A stretch of DNA of 14,188 nucleotides from an uncultured Collinsella sp. (GTDB lineage Bacteria; Actinomycetota; Coriobacteriia; Coriobacteriales; Coriobacteriaceae): assembly GCA_900754435.1 (NCBI GenBank), contig CAAECT010000017.1, positions 1 through 14,188 of the forward strand. The letters run 5' to 3'. The number at the start of each line of letters is the position of its first letter. Positions within the stretch are counted from its first letter, which is position 1. This document shows positions 13,609 to 14,188 of the stretch, one piece after another. The notes under the pieces were generated by a model that was given only the letters and a program-made list of their open reading frames with translations, was not told where the DNA came from and searched no databases. The position numbers and the translations under genes were made by a program.

Positions 13609-13794
13609 TTACTCCTCGACGATCTCGGTGATCGCGCCAGCGGGGCAAGCGTCCTGGCAAGCGCCACAGGCGACGCAGGAGTCCTCGTCAGCGACGGTAG
13701 CGACGTCCTGGAGCTCCAGAACGCCAGCGGGGCAGGAGTCGACGCAAACGCCACAAGCGATGCACTCGTCGGCATCAATTACGGGATGAGCCAT
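13609..13794 (-). CDS. 2[4Fe-4S] bacterial-type ferredoxin
   Basis: This 61-aa ferredoxin is a small cytoplasmic low-potential electron carrier, as used by anaerobes with pyruvate:ferredoxin oxidoreductase or hydrogenases. Both clusters are intact: Cys11-x2-Cys14-x2-Cys17-x3-Cys21-Pro and Cys40-x2-Cys43-x2-Cys46-x3-Cys50-Pro. The sequence is acidic. The frame is open upstream, but the ATG at 13794 is chosen because AGAGAGGAAA lies about 5 nt before it and the protein then begins MAHPVIDADECIACG, the usual start. It stands alone, convergent with the nad operon. The partner enzyme is unknown; the hydrogenase implied by the hyp genes is one possibility. Confidence 0.96.
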   Translation of the reverse strand: MAHPVIDADECIACGVCVDSCPAGVLELQDVATVADEDSCVACGACQDACPAGAITEIVEE

Positions 13795-13855
13795 GGTAGT
13801 TTCCTCTCTGTTGACCGACGCTACAGGCGATGCGCGCCGGTTTGATTCGGGCAAA

Positions 13856-13883
13856 AACATACCACGGGAGCGACCGTTTGCAA
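13856..13883 (-). promoter_or_regulatory. Candidate promoter of the ferredoxin gene
   Basis: On the minus strand TTGCAA (13883-13878) and TATGTT (13861-13856) are 16 bp apart, each 4/6 to consensus. Transcription would begin near 13849, leaving a leader of about 55 nt before the ATG at 13794. Confidence 0.35.
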
Positions 13884-14188
13884 TACCCTCTGGCCGGCAT
13901 CTTCATACCGTTCGCCGAGTATGCCAAGGTTTACTAAAAAACGCGCAGGTGGGGCCGTTGAGCTGCATAAATGTTAGCTAAAGGTGACTTGAAATATAGG
14001 GCGATTGAGCGTGCTTGCGGAAACCGCATCCCATTATTTTGTCGAAAAACGGGTTGCAGTTTCCGGTTAGGCCCGCTAGCGGAAAATGCGAGCCGGTATC
14101 CACGCTCAAACCGGGATGAACTTTCCGCAAGACGGCCCCCAGGCACCCCCGGACGCAAACCTCAGTCAACTCTACATAGATCTCGATA
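13884..14188. other. Non-coding stretch with repeated inverted GCGGAAA words
   Basis: No convincing gene is seen here. Short minus-strand frames (about 13934-14158 and 13978-14169) lack a good RBS and known motifs. The stretch does hold a 19-bp imperfect inverted repeat (16/19), CTTGCGGAAAnnnCATCCC at 14014-14032 and its complement at 14113-14131. A third CTAGCGGAAA (14076-14085), TTTCCGG (14060-14066), and TGAGCGTG (14006-14013) against CACGCTCA (14101-14108) lie with it. This may be an intergenic repeat or a structured RNA. The window ends inside it. Confidence 0.45.

Noticed and set aside
13934..14169. Two short minus-strand frames at the window end as genes
   Set aside because: No good RBS, mutually overlapping frames, and the DNA is better described by inverted GCGGAAA words. 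Homology could change this.
1..14188. CRISPR array, tRNA/rRNA genes, prophage, complete insertion sequence
   Set aside because: No spaced direct repeats, no tRNA-like cloverleaf noticed, and no transposase, integrase or phage protein in any frame examined.

Overview
The window looks like chromosome from a GC-rich anaerobe of the Coriobacteriia (Actinomycetota), close to Collinsella. I base this on strong GC bias at third codon positions, good GGAGG-type ribosome binding sites, a [NiFe]-hydrogenase maturation cluster, an AgrC/LytTR two-component pair and a NiaR-regulated de novo NAD operon. The assignment is an inference; no database search was possible. No rRNA, tRNA, CRISPR array, transposase or phage gene was seen.

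Region 1 (1-5929, all minus strand) is a nickel / [NiFe]-hydrogenase maturation block. In transcription order it holds a small histidine-bearing helical protein, NikR with an unusual His/Cys-rich N-terminal tail, a 25-bp near-perfect inverted repeat with a T5 tract, and then hypF, hypC, hypD and hypE. hypE lacks only its last residues at the window edge. HypF makes the cyanide-precursor thiocarbamoyl group and passes it to HypE. HypC and HypD assemble the Fe(CN)2CO unit. NikR senses nickel. hypA and hypB are not in the window.

Region 2 (about 6001-7183) holds trxA (minus), and divergent from it a 191-aa protein (plus) that resembles a degenerate uracil-DNA-glycosylase fold without catalytic motifs. 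The space between them has two hairpins and a perfect TATAAT.

Region 3 (7248-9247, minus) is a LytTR response regulator followed by an AgrC-like sensor kinase, overlapping by one base.

Region 4 (9453-13569, plus) is nadA-nadB-nadC-niaR, the complete aspartate-to-nicotinate-mononucleotide route plus its probable repressor. A 21-bp perfect inverted repeat, itself built of two operator-like units, overlies the likely promoter. There is a hairpin between nadA and nadB, a second long inverted repeat after niaR and a bidirectional terminator.

Region 5 (13609-14188) is a 2[4Fe-4S] ferredoxin gene (minus) and a 394-bp stretch without a convincing gene. That stretch contains a cluster of GCGGAAA/TTTCCGC inverted words.

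The most interesting items are the composite NAD operator, the two metal-binding-looking proteins at the head of the nickel block, the divergent UDG-like protein, and several structured intergenic repeats of at least two types.
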